Shown one piece after another: positions 5,380 through 6,709 of a stretch of DNA of 6,709 bases. Numbering within the stretch: the stretch's first letter is position 1; every line of letters begins with the position of its first letter. The notes beneath the pieces were generated by a model. The model saw nothing but the letters and a program-made list of their open reading frames with translations, searched no databases and was not told the DNA's origin. The position numbers were made by a program, and so were the translations under genes. Source of the stretch: an uncultured Methylobacillus sp. (GTDB taxonomy: Bacteria > Pseudomonadota > Gammaproteobacteria > Burkholderiales > Methylophilaceae); assembly GCA_946481235.1 (NCBI GenBank), contig CAMLME010000102.1, forward strand, positions 1 to 6,709, read 5' to 3'.

Positions 5380-6709
5380 ATGAAACAGGAATCCACTTTG
5401 CCGCACGCCATATCCCCGACCGAGTTACGCCTGCGTGAAATCCTTGCACGCCGCATCATGATCCTGGACGGCGCGATGGGTACGATGATCCAGCAGTACA
5501 AGCTGACGGAGCAGGATTATCGCGGCGAGCGTTTCGCGGATTTCGCCGCGCCCACCGGGGAGCGCGAGCTGTTCGTCAAAGGCAATAACGAGTTATTGAC
5601 CTTGACGCAGCCGCACGTCATTCAGGAAATCCACGAACAGTATCTGGCCGCAGGCGCCGACATCGTCGAGACCAATACCTTCGGGGCGACCAAGGTCGCG
5701 CAGGACGATTACCACATGGCGCATCTCGTCTACGAGATGAACGTCGAGGCTGCCAAGCTGGCGCGTGCTGCATGCGACAAATATTCAACGCCTGACAAGC
5801 CGCGTTTTGTCGCGGGCGCTCTCGGACCGACGCCCAAGACGGCGTCGATTTCACCGGACGTGAACGATCCCGCCGCGCGCAATGTGACATTTGACCAGTT
5901 GGTTTCGGCCTATCTGGAGCAGACGCGCGGTCTGGTCGAGGGCGGTGTCGACATCCTGATGGTCGAGACCATCTTCGATACGCTCAACTGCAAGGCGGCA
6001 CTGTTCGCGATTGACACCTTTTTCGAGGAAACCGGCAAGCGCCTGCCCATCATGATTTCCGGCACCGTGACCGACGCATCGGGCCGCATCCTGTCGGGCC
6101 AGACCGTGCCTGCGTTCTGGAATTCGGTGCGTCATGCACGTCCGCTGACCATCGGCCTTAACTGCGCGCTCGGCGCGACCCTGATGCGCCCTTACGCGGA
6201 AGAACTGTCGACGATCGCGGACACCTTTGTCTGCATCTATCCGAACGCCGGTTTGCCCAATCCGATGTCGGATACCGGTTTCGATGAAAAGCCCAAGGAC
6301 ACGTCCTCACTGCTGAAGGAATTCGCCGAGAGCGGTTTCGTGAATATCGCCGGCGGCTGCTGCGGCACAACGCCGGCGCATATCAAGGCAATTGCCGAAG
6401 AAGTGCAGGGCGTCGCACCGCGCAAGATTCCCGAGGTGCCGCATGCGACGCGGTTATCCGGGCTGGAGCCGTTCACCATCGACGACAGCTCGCTGTTCGT
6501 GAACGTCGGCGAGCGCACCAACGTCACCGGCTCCAAAGCATTCGCGCGCATGATCCTCAACGGCCAGTACGAGGAAGCGCTGAGCGTCGCGCGCCAGCAA
6601 GTGGAAAACGGCGCGCAGGTGATCGACATCAACATGGACGAGGGCATGCTGGACGCGGTCGCCGCGATGACGCACTTCCTCAACCTGATCGCATCCGAGC
6701 CGGACATCG
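5380..6709 (+). CDS. metH: Cobalamin-dependent methionine synthase MetH (N-terminal 443 residues; runs off window)
   Basis: Transfers a methyl group from 5-methyltetrahydrofolate to homocysteine through methylcobalamin, giving methionine in the cytoplasm. The frame is open from 5380 to the window end and aligns closely with E. coli MetH. The homocysteine-binding barrel spans about 20-345: [12 protein letters not shown] at 28-39, ETNTFG at 97-102, GPT...SISPDVNDP at 149-164. The three zinc-binding cysteines are C262 (GLNCALG) and C327-C328 (GGCCGTT), matching Ec C247, C310 and C311. The pterin-binding domain begins at about 373 with [14 protein letters not shown] and continues through [18 protein letters not shown]. 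Cobalamin and reactivation domains should follow outside the window. The ATG at 5380 has a weak GAGAA 5-10 nt upstream; an internal ATG (codon 27) would remove the first strand of the barrel, so 5380 is preferred. No defect is seen in the visible part. Confidence 0.96.
   Translation, partial: MKQESTLPHAISPTELRLREILARRIMILDGAMGTMIQQYKLTEQDYRGERFADFAAPTGERELFVKGNNELLTLTQPHVIQEIHEQYLAAGADIVETNTFGATKVAQDDYHMAHLVYEMNVEAAKLARAACDKYSTPDKPRFVAGALGPTPKTASISPDVNDPAARNVTFDQLVSAYLEQTRGLVEGGVDILMVETIFDTLNCKAALFAIDTFFEETGKRLPIMISGTVTDASGRILSGQTVPAFWNSVRHARPLTIGLNCALGATLMRPYAEELSTIADTFVCIYPNAGLPNPMSDTGFDEKPKDTSSLLKEFAESGFVNIAGGCCGTTPAHIKAIAEEVQGVAPRKIPEVPHATRLSGLEPFTIDDSSLFVNVGERTNVTGSKAFARMILNGQYEEALSVARQQVENGAQVIDINMDEGMLDAVAAMTHFLNLIASEPDI

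Noticed and set aside
5618..6707. Several minus-strand open frames across metH
   Set aside because: They are antisense to the methionine synthase sequence, which is continuous and conserved on the plus strand.

Overview
The window looks like chromosomal housekeeping DNA from a betaproteobacterium, probably of the Nitrosomonadales/Gallionellaceae type. This placement is inferred from gene content, protein style and GC-rich coding regions, not from a marker gene. I see no mobile element, CRISPR array, tRNA or rRNA. Both edge genes are cut by the window: amtB at the left and metH at the right.

Left third (1-2206, minus strand): an ammonium-uptake operon read right to left. The order is a Gcw_chp/TorF-type outer-membrane porin-like protein, then the PII signal protein GlnK, then the ammonium channel AmtB. 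Its control region (2207-2446) is unusually readable. It holds a full-consensus sigma-54 promoter (TGGCACG-N4-TTGC, 2259-2273) about 41 nt upstream of the porin start. About 130 bp further upstream lies a perfect NtrC-type inverted repeat (CGCACC-N5-GGTGCG, 2368-2384), with AT-rich DNA between. The simplest reading is a nitrogen-starvation operon carrying its own outer-membrane component beside the inner-membrane channel and its PII regulator.

Middle (2447-5260, plus strand): a probable operon of ubiK (ubiquinone-biosynthesis accessory factor), comM (YifB-type AAA+ ATPase, branch-migration helicase of natural transformation) and a membrane protein that joins an N-terminal ferritin-like domain to a VIT1/CCC1 iron/manganese transporter. 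The last two overlap at TAATG. The transporter half keeps its metal-site residues, but the ferritin-like half appears to have lost most of its di-iron ligands.

Right (5261-6709, plus strand): a 119-bp gap followed by the first 443 codons of metH (cobalamin-dependent methionine synthase). The gap holds a hairpin directly after the transporter stop, a perfect TATAAT, and then an intrinsic-terminator-like hairpin with a T-rich tail ending 9 nt before the metH start. A terminator between the only visible promoter and the gene suggests either upstream-operon termination with read-through or an attenuation leader.

The observations most worth following are the sigma-54/NtrC-controlled porin-glnK-amtB arrangement, the long Glu/Ala/Pro linker of AmtB, the degenerate ferritin-like domain, and the metH leader.
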